64,000 bases of DNA from Thalassia testudinum (GCA_037157565.1 JAZHRO010000014.1:103943501-104007500); one strand, 5' to 3'; positions 42,970-54,960 are shown, counted from the first letter of the stretch. Program-made: numbers and translations. The notes: generated from the sequence alone by a model not told the origin.

Positions 42970-45900
42970 AAGCATGAATATCTATCATGCTTAGCTTGGA
43001 ACAACACGCCTTAAAGGCAGATCTTGCCAGGGACTTTGTGAAGACATCTACAGCCTGCTCGTCAGAAGTGACACTCGTGGTATGTAATGTCCCATGCTAA
43101 ATGAAATTTCAAGTGTAATGGCAGTCAATCTCTACATGCTTTGTCCTCTTATAAAACATAGGGTTATTCACAATGTAGGTCGCTGCCCTGTTGTCACACC
43201 GCATCTCCATAGATCTATCTAGAGAAAGATTAAGATCTAATAAAACTAACTTGACCCAAACCATCGCAACGGCTGTCTAGGCCATGGCCTTGTACTCTGA
43301 CTCTGCGCTAGATCTAGATACAACTGCTTGCTTCTTGCTCCTTCAGGTAACCAGATTATTTGCAACAAAGGTACAAAACCCTATGATAGATTTTTTGTCC
43401 TCAGCACAGCTAGCATAATCAACATCAAAGTATGCTACAATCCCCAAAGGCGTTCCCTTACGAAACAATAATCCTCGTCCTGATGCTTTCTTCACATACC
43501 TAAGCACCTGCATTGCAGCCTCCTAATGCTACCTAGTTGGCTTATTCATAAACTGGCCAAGCCTACTAACCAACAAAGATAAGTCTGGACAAGTGATGGT
43601 GAGGTAAAGGAGCTTACCCACTAGCCAACCCCACTTAGTGTGGGAAAAGGCTTGGTTGTTATTTTATAAGTAAACCTACAGATCCATGGAAATATTTGCA
43701 GCCTTAGCTGCTAACATGCCAGTCTCCTGAAGAAGATTAAGAACATACTTCCTTTATAAGAGCACCACTCCATCCCTGCCACGTGCAACTTCAATATCCA
43801 AGAAATACCTCAATTATCCCAGATCCTTCATGACAAACTTCTCTGATATATACCAGGAGTGCCACAGTCCCCTTGCCAGTCTTCCTGATAAATGAGTGAT
43901 CTGAAGTAAAGTGCCTCGGACCAATCTAGTGGAACACCTCTGATAACTTCTGGAAGAAAGCCCTGGGGCTCTGCTTCAATCCATAGATTGCCTCCATCAA
44001 TCTGCACACACATTCAGCCTAAACTTCGAAACCTGGGGGCTGCTACATGTAAACCTCCACCTGAAAATCGCCATAAAAAAAATGTTCTTCACATCTAGTT
44101 GGTATAACGACCAGTCTCTGTGAGCAACAACAGAAATAAGGATTCGGACAATGGCAAGTTGCCCAACGGGGGAGAAAGTATCAAAGAAGTCCACCCCATA
44201 CGTCTGAGTGAATCTCTTTGCTACTAGCCTGGCCTTCTACCTCAAAATAGGTCCCATCAGGGTTGTATTTCAAGGAAAAGATCCATCGGGAGCCAACCAG
44301 TCGTGCACTGGTAGGAAGTGAGATGAGATCCCAAGTCTATCTACTCCGAAGTGTTGCCAACTCATTCTCCATGGCATGACGCCAGTTTGAATCAAGCGTG
44401 GCCTGTTGGCAGGTAGACGGAATGTGTAATGCTATAAGTACCTGACAGAAGCTGCTAAACTGAGGAGCAAGACCATCAGTAGCCAAACTACCTACGACCC
44501 AATATCTGGACTCACAGGTGCGTAGTGCCCTCCTAATGGCAATAGGAAGATCTGAATCATCTGGTACCTCTGACTAAGTCGCTACAGAAGGAGCCTCACC
44601 ACCGTAGTGATTTGCGCTGTTTGAGGTGTTAGGTATAACTAAACTGTCACTGGCATCAGGTACCCTCTCAACTACCTATGAACCACCAGCTGCTAGTAAG
44701 GGAGGCCTCTGAAAAGTAGTGTGATGTCTATGATAAATATGTAATGACCCGTGCAATCTCTCAAAATCATCTAGGGAGGAGGAGCTCATCTTTCTATCAG
44801 CTGGAGGCTAGAATTGAGAAGTGAACACCTGAGTCTTTGCACACGGAATAGGCAAAGGAAGGCAACATCATTACAAAAGCTCCTTTGTCCAGTGACAGAG
44901 AAATATGGTGTATCCTCATGAAAAGTCACATTAGTGCTAACATAATGTTTATTCTACAAAGAATCATAGCAACGGTACCCCTTCTGTACCTTAGAGTACT
45001 CCAAAAATACGCACTTGATAACGCAATGAGTCAGCTTGTCACGACCAAGAGACGGCACATGGACGAATGCAACACATCGAAAGGACCTTGGAGGCACATG
45101 AAATAACTCATCGTTTGGATGCAAAAGAACCAGTATCTACTTGTGAAAAATTGAGCTGGGCATCCTGTTGATGAGATAAGTCGCCGTCGGAACTGCATCC
45201 CTCAAGTATCTCTGTGGTACATTGTGATGAATCAATAGTGTACGGGCAACATCCAACAAGTGCTTGTGCTTCCGCTCTGCGACCCCATTCTGCTACGAAG
45301 TATGAAGACAAGTGGTCTGGTGAACAATCACATCTGTCTTATAGAACTCCTTAAGTCTAGCAATGCAGAACTTAAGAGCATTATCAGTCCGTACCATCTT
45401 CATTGTAGCTAAATACTGTGCACTGATCTCCAGAAGAAGTCTCTGTGCATCCTCCAACCTTTGCCTTGCTTTTCAGCAAAAACACCGACAAGGCTCTAGA
45501 GAAATCATCTATGCCAACCAGGTAATACCAACGTCCCATCCGATCTTAGACTCTACTCGGTCCCCATACATCCATATGGAGCAACTGAAATAATGTCGAG
45601 GATCCAAGAGAGATGCAAGCTAGAAAAGAGGATTGATGGTGCTTACCCAATTAGCAAGCATCGCACTGTATGGTAGCAACTGGGGAAATATGTAGTATCA
45701 CCCTCCTGAGGCAATCCAAAGACAAGTGACTAAGACGAATATGCCACTGTAGAACACTCCCGCTACCATATCGAGTAACTCTTGCAAATGGCTCCCATCC
45801 CAGACGGTAAGCGACATTCTCCTCCGTACCTCTGACAACAATCGTCCCGGTGAGTTTGTCCTGAACAACACATCCAACATCATCAAAGATCACTCTACAG

Positions 45901-46190
45901 TTGAGATCTTTCGTGATTCTAGTCACTAACAGCGGACTCAGTGGGAATTGTCATATGCAACGCACCAAACAGCAGCAAACTGGGGGTCACAGACACCTCC
46001 CCCTTACCTCTAACTGAGGTGTATCTAGCATCAACCACCTGTACAGTCATTCTTGGGGGAACGGACCATAACGAACGAAAATAGGTCCAATCACCGCACG
46101 GATGCTGTGACGCACTAAAGTCGATCAGCCACCCTGTTCCATGGTAGCTTCTGTAATGCTCCTGATGCACTAGACTTAGATTCTGCTATA
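42970..46190 (-). pseudogene. Broken pol of copia E (no gag)
   Basis: On the minus strand, from 46170 downward: a protease-like segment with WLIDFSASQ in place of the DSGA active site, gag-pre-integrase (VLQWHIRLSHLSLD, near 45760), integrase (45650-44900), linker, reverse transcriptase ([16 protein letters not shown] near 44180-44090) and RNase H (43560-42970). The segment that should hold YVDD is deleted near 43850: the frame jumps from the GTVALLVY-like stretch straight to EKFVMKD. No gag domain lies between the 5' LTR and protease. Confidence 0.8.
43619..43662 (+). mobile_element. SINE 3' tail fragment (Au-like)
   Basis: CTAGCCAACCCCACTTAGTG followed by TGGGAAAAGGCTTGGTTGTT resembles the conserved 3' end of the Au SINE family of plants (GCCAACCCCACTTAGTGGGA...AAGGCTTTGTTGTT). 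Only the tail is present and no A/B-box head is visible. It breaks the RT-RNaseH region of copia E. Confidence 0.6.
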
Positions 46191-46619
46191 GGTGTCAAGG
46201 ATCATGTAATATGGATAATACACACACCAAACAACCATCAATAAGGGGAATACACACCCCAAAAATAGTACATAAAACTGGAGAAAACCATACCACTATT
46301 CGATGAACACCAATGGATCTAAAACAGAACAGGTTCAGATCTGCATCAATGACAAGAGGCCCCTTAGACAGGCATTGGCTTAACCCAGGTGCAAGGAGAA
46401 CACTCGAGATGGCCCCAAGGAGACCTAGGCTCCCTCTCCCTGTGACTACAAGGAACGCAACCCCTAGAGCAGGACTACATGTCCCTCGTAGTCGCTGCCT
46501 TGCGCAGCCTCTGAACCAGGCACAGAGGTCACCGCTAGTAGAAGCACCACCGATCAGGCATAGTGGAAGCACTACCGGAGCACCGCACAAGCACGGTCGG
46601 CTAGTAGAAGACCTACAGC

Positions 46620-47745
46620 CATGGTTTTAAAAATTGCACCTCGAGGCTATAAAGGCGTACGCCTCGAGGCGAGGCGGCCCCAAATAGCCTTGAGGCAGTA
46701 GCCTCGGGGTGCATTCAAGAGGCGTGCGCCTCGGATGAGTCGAGGAGATCTGAGGCACTCGAGGTGGTGAGGCACCGCCTCACTGGTTTAGCTGTCATGT
46801 GCTTGTCACATGGATCATTTTAGGGTTGCAAGGCAAGAAATGAGGCTTAGGTGCTCGATGATCCTTTTAGGTGCTGCAGCAGTGTCGAAGCTCGAGGAGC
46901 ATCGCTACAGCAGCGTCGGAGCTCAAGGGGCAGCATCGCCACAGCAGCGTCGGAGCTCGAGGAGCATCGCCACAGCAACGTCAGAGCTCGAGGGGCAGCA
47001 TCACCACAGCAGCGTCGGAGCTTGAGGAACATCGCCGCAGCATCGTCGAAGCTGAAGGAGTAGCATCGCCGCAGGCCCGTAGCAGCGTCGAAGCTCGAAG
47101 AGGTTGGTTCTTCGAAGGTTGTCGTCGCAGAAGGTTGTCGTCGCAGAAGGTTGTTTTTTTCTTTTTTTCCGAAAAGGGTCTGTCAGGTTGGTTTGAGGCT
47201 ATAATTTCATCTTGAGTATTTACGATTTAGAGGTTTTTTTTATCAAAATTGATAGGTATTATTTATAAGGGATTTGAGTCTTATTAATATGTTGTAAACC
47301 TCTAGATGCCTTCATCTTATAATTTCATCTTCCACTTTTTTGACTATATGTTAAGGTCGTTAAACTGGATGCTTTCATGGTAGAAGTATGGATCAATTTC
47401 GGGAAGGATGAGCTTAGTCATTTCCATTAACATGAGTCGTACTGGTTGGGGAGAGAATGCACTAGTGAATGACTTGATTCAGCATGTATACTAGTTGTCA
47501 AAGTGAAACCTTTGTCATTTATTTGATAATTTTACTTATTTATCAAGTTTAGGTCATTTATTTGATAGTTTTATTCATTTATCAGGCTTTATTTCCTTAT
47601 TAGCACTTAATAAGTATATATCATTTTATTTTTTTATGTTTCTTATGGAATTCCTGAGGCTTACACCTCGACCGCCTCAAGGCTTACGCCTCACCTCGAT
47701 AAAGGTAAACCACCTCGGTACCGCCTCGCATTTTTTAAAACCTTG
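46620..47745. mobile_element. hAT-like MITE 1 (1126 bp, GCCTCGAGGC word)
   Basis: The left end is CATGGTTTTAAAAATTGC and the right end, read inwards, CAAGGTTTTAAAAAATGC. The flanking 8-base sequences are CCTACAGC (46612-46619) and CCTGCAAC (47746-47753), matching at 6 of 8. Both subterminal regions (46637-46790 and 47650-47735) are dense in GCCTCGAGGC-like words (GGCGAGGCGG, GCCTTGAGGC, ACCTCGAGG). The centre holds a tandem repeat and AT-rich filler and encodes no transposase. It lies in the 5' untranslated region of copia E. Confidence 0.75.
46877..47100. repeat. Dimeric 31/34-bp tandem repeat inside MITE 1
   Basis: Units of about CTCGAGGAGCATCGCCACAG plus CAGCGTCGGAG start at 46891, 46922, 46956, 46987, 47021, 47052 and 47094. 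The spacings are 31, 34, 31, 34, 31 and 42, so the true repeat is a 65-bp dimer in which every second unit carries an extra CAG. It is open in several frames, which explains the ORFs here. Confidence 0.85.
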
Positions 47746-48294
47746 CCTGCAACACCTCGCACAAGCGTCGCTGCACCGAATCGACCTCTTCCGCCGTCGC
47801 AAGGACCATCACAGAGGCGCTGCACTACCACTGGAGGTGGTGGTTACCCTCGTCGCACGATCTGCAACGCCACCAGTGCTCGGATCGATGCAACGATCGC
47901 ATGATCAAGTGGCCCGATCACGCTCGTGCGACGATGTGGAGCGCAATGCGGTCTAATCGCCCTCGCTTGGCCGCCCGAACGCCGCATGGGCATCACCACG
48001 TTGAAGATCGACCGCCAGTGTGCACAAAGAAGAGAACAGGATTTAGGTGTGAGGGTTCAAAGCCCTTGAGGGGTGGGATACCGAGAACCACGACCTAGGA
48101 CCGATGTTATGATACCAACTTGGATAAAATGACTTGATTCATTATAGAAAACCCTAGGCTCTCTTATATATATATAGAGAGAGAGAGAGAAAAAGACTAA
48201 AGGGTTAAAAGTACAGAACTGCCCCTGAGGAGCTAAACACCCATAAGCCCGTACAAGAAAAGCAAATAAAATATAAGAGCACTATATGCTAACA

Positions 48295-49337
48295 CTCCAT
48301 GCATGAACTTAAGGAAGAAGGCCCGCATGCATTGCCAACTTCAACGTGGCATCAGAGCAGGTCATTCGGGCCTATTGATCTCGTGCGTGGGGAAGAGAGA
48401 AGATATCTCTCTTCATGTGTTTTTGCATTGAACCAACTTGAAGGTCGTGTGCTAATCCAAAGTTCCTGTTCAAGGCACGTGAACCTTCCACATACCCAGG
48501 AAAGCCAAGCAGAGAACATAGGCTCTGGGACATACAAGAAGAGGCACAGAGATCACCCAAGTTGCAATAATGGCTAACGTAAAGGCCCAAATCATCTACA
48601 AACTCCATGTTATCCTAGACAGTATACTTGAAAATTGCGAGAGAACTAAAGTAAAGTAGGAGAATTACATGGTCACATTTACGTCCGCAAATTTAAAGAA
48701 AATCCAGGCATTACTCAAAGAAGAGAAGACGACTACAACTATAGCAACGACTTCTAAGGTTTCCAAAGAAGCAACAACTCCTAAGGTTGCTAAAGGACTT
48801 GCAGTTACACCATAAGATGTATTCAATGAAGATCCAAAAGCATACATGGATGCGGATTATGAATTCCATTAGTGGTGCGACTAGCCTCACAAAGTTCATG
48901 CAAGTCTTCACCCTCTCTGGCCTCAATTTAAGGGGGGTGTTCGCACGAATAAAGTTGGCCACATGGCATTCCACGTGGCACATGTGGGCCCATGTAGTCA
49001 ACCAAGGTGGCCTTAGGGTTTTTAGCTTGCATCCGAGTTTTATGCTACATGTGGCAATTTTGTTAGAGATAATTAGGATTGAGGTGGTTTCCTCATGCTA
49101 GTTAATTAGGATTTGATTTCTATGTCTTTTTTAGAAATAGGATTGCTTCTCTTTGAAAGGAGAGCAATACCTACTTGTTATTTGAATTCCCTAAATAATA
49201 TTTCCCGTTAAAAGAGCTCCTCTCCTCTCTACCCAACGATTGTCCTCTCTCCCTCTCACCGCCACGTCCTCTCTCCCTTTCCTCTCTCCACATGTGAACT
49301 CAAGGAAGAAGACCCACAGACACTGCCAACTTCAACA
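48295..49337 (+). mobile_element. Short non-autonomous LTR retrotransposon M
   Basis: The end of LTR 1 (48295-48346) is followed by a primer site TGGCATCAGAGCAGG (48347-48361, tRNA-Met type), only about 575 bases of internal sequence, a purine tract AATTTAAGGGGGG (ending 48937), and LTR 2 (48938-49337, 400 bases, starting TGTTCGCACG, ending CTTCAACA). The internal part has no pol. A possible small coding stretch (near 48571-48790, one internal stop) encodes a lysine- and threonine-rich peptide starting MANVKAQII. LTR 1 was split by copia E, so M is older than E. Confidence 0.8.
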
Positions 49338-49525
49338 GGTCTCTATTGGCAAGCATTTAGATTGTAGAACAACGCTTTATCACCATCTCTATCCATCTAC
49401 TTCAATTCACTCATAAGGTTGTTTTTGTCTTGAAAAGAATCAATTGCCTTTGAAGATTTATGTGGGCTTGGAGTTTCGTACCACTAGTGTCTTGGGAGAA
49501 GCTTTACATGTTGAAGGTTGGAGGG

Positions 49526-50015
49526 TAGTGTTTGAAATATCACGACATATCGGCGATATATCACCGATATATCACTATCGATGGAATAGGTGGTATCGAT
49601 ACCCCCGAAGTATATATTTTTTTGGATATCGACGATACATCGCCGATATGGGGAGATACTGCCGATATATCGGTGATATGGGAGCTTTTGGCGCTGGGTT
49701 TGGGCAAGAGGTTTGAAATTCGAATGCTGGGCGCTGGGCAGGAGGTCTGGGTGGCGCTGGTGGGCAAGTCTGGTGGGAGGTTTAAAAACACAGATACAAA
49801 GAGCTAGGTAGGGACACAGCTGGTGCAGGTCTGGACTGAAATCTGGCAGGTCTAGGTAGGGACACACACACAAATTTTGTGATATTTTGTGATATTTTAT
49901 GCCTTTCTGAGCGATTTCCCAAAAATTCACCGATATAAGTGATCCCCGATATATCCCTGACATATCTCTTTTTTGACTTGTCAATACGATATCGATATCA
50001 ATATTTAAAACCTTG
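49526..50015. mobile_element. hAT-like MITE 2 (490 bp, CGATATATCG word)
   Basis: The right end read inwards is CAAGGTTTTAAATATTGATATC, and the left end TAGTGTTTGAAATATCACG. The flanking 8-base sequences TTGGAGGG (49518-49525) and CTGGAGGG (50016-50023) match at 7 of 8. Subterminal regions (49538-49680 and 49920-50000) are packed with CGATATATCG, GATATCGATATC and related palindromes. The middle has GCTGGG-rich filler and no coding capacity. Confidence 0.82.
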
Positions 50016-50074
50016 CTGGAGGGTTGAGAATTCCTAAACTTTGCAAAAAAATTTTGGAAAGGAATTTTGCAAAT

Positions 50075-53000
50075 TGTGAAAGTACTGTCTTACATACTTA
50101 GTTGTTATTTTTTATTTGCTAATTGGGTGAGTATGTAATTATCCCAAGTCTCTCTCCCATATAAGAGGGTTAGGGTTTCTTGTGGAGAACAAAATGATTT
50201 TTTCCTTTCGCATGGTATTAAAGCGGCAATTCTAGACCAACGTCTAGTATCACCAAATATCCCCTTCTCAGTATGCACAATCAGCAGATGGTGCGACAAT
50301 CAAATCTTCGCATGGAGCTGTTGGAGCAGTGATCAAATCTGCGGTAGATTTAAAGGTACATGGTCAAAGATGGTGTTGGTGTTGGCGATCTATAGGTCGT
50401 GTGCAATCAAATTGTGTGGTAGATCTGCGTGGATCATTTTCTGCTGCACATGGATCATCTGCGACCAGGTCGTGTGCGATTTGTTGGTGTGTGTGAATCA
50501 TCTGTTGCTCGAGATCCTAGATCTGCTTATGTTTTCATGTTGCTGCTATTGTTCATCACCCATGCATCCAAATCACCCCATCGTTGGGGTTTACAATGGT
50601 CCCTGTTGCTACTAGGGTATGATCCAGATCTATTGTCTACCATTGGTGTTGTTCATCTCCTAAGAGTACTAATCATGGAAGTGAATGGTGTCTCCTTGTT
50701 TGTGTTTTGGAACATCTCCTAGAATCTACTGATTTTCCTTCTAACTATTATGCTATCAGTTGGAATGTGGATCTCGTATTTGTGGTTACATAGAAAAGCA
50801 TCAGCCCTTGTTGTTGCTTAAGCAGTTGCGAGGGGCAAACTGTAAAACACCGTGTGTAGTATTCCATGTGGGTAATGGATAATTGACTCAAGAGCATTAA
50901 TTCATCTTACAAGAGATACTACTCTTCGGAAGGCTCCTACAAAATCTACACGTATGAAGTCAGTAAAGGTGGCGAATGACTCTCTCTCTTATAACTGTAA
51001 TTGGTGATGTATAGATATCATCTACTTTACAATTCTCAAATGTACACTAAGATCCAGAGTTCCCTTTAAACCTCTTGTCAGTGAGTAGCATTTGCAAAAA
51101 TCTCCGATGTTGCATTATATTTAATGATAAACACTACTACTTTCAAGATAAATAGAAAAATAAGATTATTGGTGGTGGAATCAAGAAAGATGGCTTGCAT
51201 TTTCTTGACATTACATCACAGTTTGCTGGTGCAATCTTTATTTCTATAGATCCTTTGTTGCGGCATTAGAGACTTGGCCACCCGTCGGTAGGAAAAATGT
51301 ACCAAATGTTTCATAAACGACCACCCTTGATTGTGAGGCTTGCCAATTGACAAAGAATCATCAGAACACGTTTTCTTGATGCGCTGAAGCAAATAGCAGT
51401 TCCCCTTCCAATTAGTAAACTGTGATATCTGAGGGCCTACACGAGTCACAAGCGTTGGAGGCTATAGATACTTTGTAGTGTTTATGGATGACTGCAATAG
51501 ATCCACCTGGGTTTTCCTAATGAACCACTCAGAGATATTTTAGATTGTGTAGAGATTCTTTGCAGAGATTCAGAACATGCATTTTGCATCCGTATAAGTG
51601 TTTAGAATCGACAATGCACTAGATTTCAAGCAGGCGGATCTTTAGGCCTTTCATGAGCAAGGGATCTTTGCATTACACATTATACGCACATGCATCACAG
51701 AAGAATAGGGTCACAAAGCGTAAGCTTCATCACATATTGGATATTGTGAGGCCACTTCTAGTATACATGAAAATTCTTAAGCAATTCTGGGGAGATGCAA
51801 TCCTGACGGTGACATATCTAATCAACAGGGTGCCATCTTTGGTACTTCGAGGCAGGATTCCATACCAAGTACTGCACTCGAAGTCTAACTAACCATTTAC
51901 TTTGCCTCTATGTATATTTTGTTGCACCTGCTTCGTCTAAGCCTTTGGTGCACAAGACAAGTTTTCTCCCTAAGTTGTAAAGTGTATTTCTGGGATATTC
52001 TCGTACCCAGAAAAGATATAAGTGATACGATCCAATGCACTCAAGGTATATAGTGACTACAGATGCAAGGTTTTCAAGAAGGTACCACTCTCCTCTGAAG
52101 TAAATGCAAGAATTGACCTTGCTCCATAGGAGACTCAGGTGTATCATTAAAGAAATAGTCCACAAACTACTGCTGAAAAATCTATAGAGGATAGTCCAGT
52201 GTAACGATCGTCACCAGCCAACCAGTCAACCAGGAAGATGTGGATGACGGACCTATTGCCCTTCGAAAGTCTAGCAAATAATGTACGTTGCATCTCATCT
52301 CCAATTACATGACTGCTTGTACTTACTAGGACCGCATTGCCTAAGGACTATGTCGAAGCTTCACAGGAACCTTATTGGAAAGCGGCTATGGATGATGAGA
52401 TGAATGCATTAGCCACACGTGGCACATGGGATCCGGTCTCTTGTCCTCCTGATGCGACCCTGGTTGACTACAAACGAGTCTATACCACAAAATATTTAGC
52501 AGATGGCACTATGGATCAATTCAAGGCACGACTACTGACTAAGGGTTTCACTCAGACATATAGAGTCGACTATCTTGAGACCTCTCTTGTGGCATGGGTT
52601 TCCTCCATCCGCATTCGTTTATCTATGGTAGTAAACAAAAAGTGACCTCTTTATCAATTAGACATTAAAAATGTATTTTTGTACGGAGACCTTACTAAAG
52701 AGGTGTACATGCGGTAGCCACTAAGCTATGCAATTCAGGGGGAGTATGCGTGCAGATTGAAAAAGGCCATTTATGGCTTCAAACAGAGCCTGATAGCATG
52801 GTTTGAATAGGTGCAAAAAATTGGGTTTGGTCAGTCCTCATCTTACCACTCTATCTTCATCAAGAAACATGCTCAGGAGGTGATCATTCTGACAGTTTAT
52901 GTGGATGATATGATCCTAACTGGTAATGACAATGATAGCATACATTAGATGAAGGAATTCCTTTGTACAACATTTATGACAAAGGATCCTGAAGACTTGA

Positions 53001-54008
53001 GATGTAGTATCGGGATAGAGATAGTAAGCCAAACATTTGGTTTGCCATTGTCCCAAAGAAAATATACTCTACAAATTCTGAAGGAGGTAGGTCTCTTAGG
53101 AGCCAAGCTGTCTACAGTACCTATTGAGCCTCATAGGAAGGCTTTATTACTCAAGGAGGATCCATCGTTTGAGGACATCATGTGATATAGTACAGTTGGT
53201 AAACTACTCTATCTGACAATAACTCACCATGATATTAGTTTTGTCATAAATTGGGTCAATCAATACATGAAGAAGCCAACCTATAGCAACTGGCATGATT
53301 TGTGTCTTACCTTGAGACATCTGAAAGGGAGTCTAGGAAAAAGCTTCCATTACAAAGACCATGAGTCTCTTAATGTAGTTTCCTACTCGAATGCAGATTA
53401 TGCTGGGGCTATTGATGATAGAAGTTTAACTACAAGGTATGCAGTTTTCCTTGGAGGGAATCTAGTATTATGGTGAAGCAAGAAGCAAGTTGCAGTTGCT
53501 AAATCCAGCACCGAGGCAGAGTATAGGGCAATGGCCCATGCTGCATGCAAAGTTATGTAGGTAATAGGTTTCTTAAAGGATCTTAGGATATCCACACAAA
53601 CTTGTTTCTTTGTTCTTTAACAAGTCGGCTACTTATATTGCCTCCAATCTAGCATTTCATGAGAGGATCAAGCATATCGAAATTGATTATCACTTCACGT
53701 GCAATGCAATCATAGAAGGGAAGATCAGTACTCCTTATGTCACCTCTAAGATGTAGCTTGTGGACGTTCTTACCAAGCCTTTTACCAAGAAGAGACATTT
53801 ATTCCCATGTGACATGTTGTGGCTAGAAGATATCTACACTCCAACTTTTCTACACTCCAACTTGAGAGGGAGTGTGAAAGTATTGTCTTACATACTTAGT
53901 TATTTTTTATTTATTGATTACATGAGTATATAATTCTCTCAAGCCTCTCTCCCATATAAGAGAGGCTAGGGTTTCTTGTGGAGAATAGAACAATTCTTTC
54001 CTTTCACA
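50075..54008 (+). mobile_element. Copia element N with both LTRs (gag-less)
   Basis: Short LTRs (50075-50212 and 53873-54008, 138 and 136 bases) start TGTGAAAGTA and end TTTCGCA/TTTCACA. The flanking duplications are CAAAT (50070-50074) and TAAAT (54009-54013). The primer site TGGTATTAAAGCGGC is at 50213-50227 and the purine tract TTGAGAGGGAG ends at 53872. At 3.93 kb it is short for copia: no gag is recognisable between the primer site and protease. Confidence 0.88.
50870..53830 (+). pseudogene. Broken pol of copia N
   Basis: A protease remnant (IIDSRALIHLTRDTT, near 50880) is followed by integrase pieces (51470-51890; RIDNALDF, NRVTKRK where the catalytic Glu is replaced), linker, reverse transcriptase (52330-53000) with an intact YVDDMILTGND motif near 52900, and RNase H (53010-53820; SYSNADYAG, KSSTEAEYRAMA). 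Stops interrupt each domain. The sequence is clearly different from elements D, E, K and H, indicating another copia lineage. Confidence 0.85.
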
Positions 54009-54149
54009 TAAATAATGAATGAAACCCTACTTTCCAAACAAGTCCTTCAACCTGTGGGCCCTAACTTTCCTCTTTGGAAGAAGGTGCTATGTAATTCTTG
54101 TGGAGACACTATTGGTTGAGATGAGAGGATTGCCATTGGTGGCACCTGA

Positions 54150-54960
54150 CATTTTTAGGTAGGCTTATGGAAGTGTTTACAGAAAGTTAGGCCACATTGT
54201 AGAAGCCTGTTGGGTGATGGTTCTAGGTTTCACTTCTAGAGTCACAAGTTGTCTCCTACTAGTGTCGCCTGAAATTTACCTGAGATTGGCAACTCTAGCC
54301 ACACACCAATTCACTACGGTAATAATTGCTTCACTAGTGTATGTTAGGTGCCTACTCTACGGCAATTCCTATCAGGATGCCAAATCTCATGAGCTATCCT
54401 CATGTTATAGACACTTCAAGATGTTACACCTAGGTAGGCAAGGAGGGTGGGATGTGGAGGTACAAGCAATTTTCTATTAGGAAGGCTAGCATGAAACTGG
54501 TGGAGAGCACACCTCAATGAACTAGCTATTGCATGCAGATTATAGGAAGATTTGAGTAGAGTCCCCCTTAAGGTGAAGTTTTCCTTGTGGCTCCTAAGGA
54601 GATAAAGGGTGGTAACCCATGACTATAGGAGACAATGGGAACCAGAGCCAGATGCAATGTGTGTTTTCTATGGCAAAGGAGTGGGTTACTCCAACCACTT
54701 ATTCTTTAATTGTCCCTTTGTGCAGTCGTGCTGGGCAAGGTCCTCTAATTGGTCTATTAGCTTCAACTCTCATTCAGACTTTTGGGTCAGCATTCATGGA
54801 GCACTTGTGAATGGAAATATAATCAGAGCTTTCATTTTCCTTTGGTGCATCTAGCTAGAGCATGATATGGTTATCTTTAGAAGGGAGAGAACCTCCGTGG
54901 AGGGCATTATATACCACTACACACGCTCTCTAGTTATTGGTGTAATTAGCTATCCTTGTC
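54150..54960 (+). pseudogene. LINE (L1-type) fragment 2, RT C-terminus and zf-RVT
   Basis: The plus strand reads RSLLGDGSRFHFW, then SPLKVKFSLWLL, then CVFYGKGVGYSNHLFFNCPFV, matching the end of plant L1 reverse transcriptases. Frames are broken. The 5' limit is uncertain; the stretch upstream (49338-49517, 50024-50074 and 54009-54150), which received MITE 2 and copia N, may belong to the same LINE. Confidence 0.75.

Larger units (their letters stand above)
42790..48294 (-). mobile_element. Antisense copia element E with both LTRs
   Basis: The minus-strand element is 5,505 bases with flanking CTCCA duplications. Its 3' LTR is 42790-42954 and its 5' LTR 48118-48294. They are about 165 and 177 bases; the sizes differ through a TA/GA microsatellite and small indels. 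A purine tract (CTGAGGGAGAG on the minus strand) adjoins the 3' LTR at 42955-42965. The primer site is TGGTATCATAACAT (48104-48117). The coding region lacks gag and is full of stops. A hAT-like MITE (46620-47745) and a SINE tail (43619-43662) lie inside. Confidence 0.9.

Noticed and set aside
46877..47100. CRISPR-like array
   Set aside because: Adjacent units have no unique spacers and the genome is a plant; it is a tandem repeat within a transposon.
46810..47215. Repeat-rich ORFs (70-114 codons) as proteins
   Set aside because: They are open in several frames because of the 31/34-bp repeat and lie inside a MITE.
48170..48192. TA/GA microsatellite in the copia E LTR as a regulatory element
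   Set aside because: Simple slippage repeat, shorter in the partner LTR.
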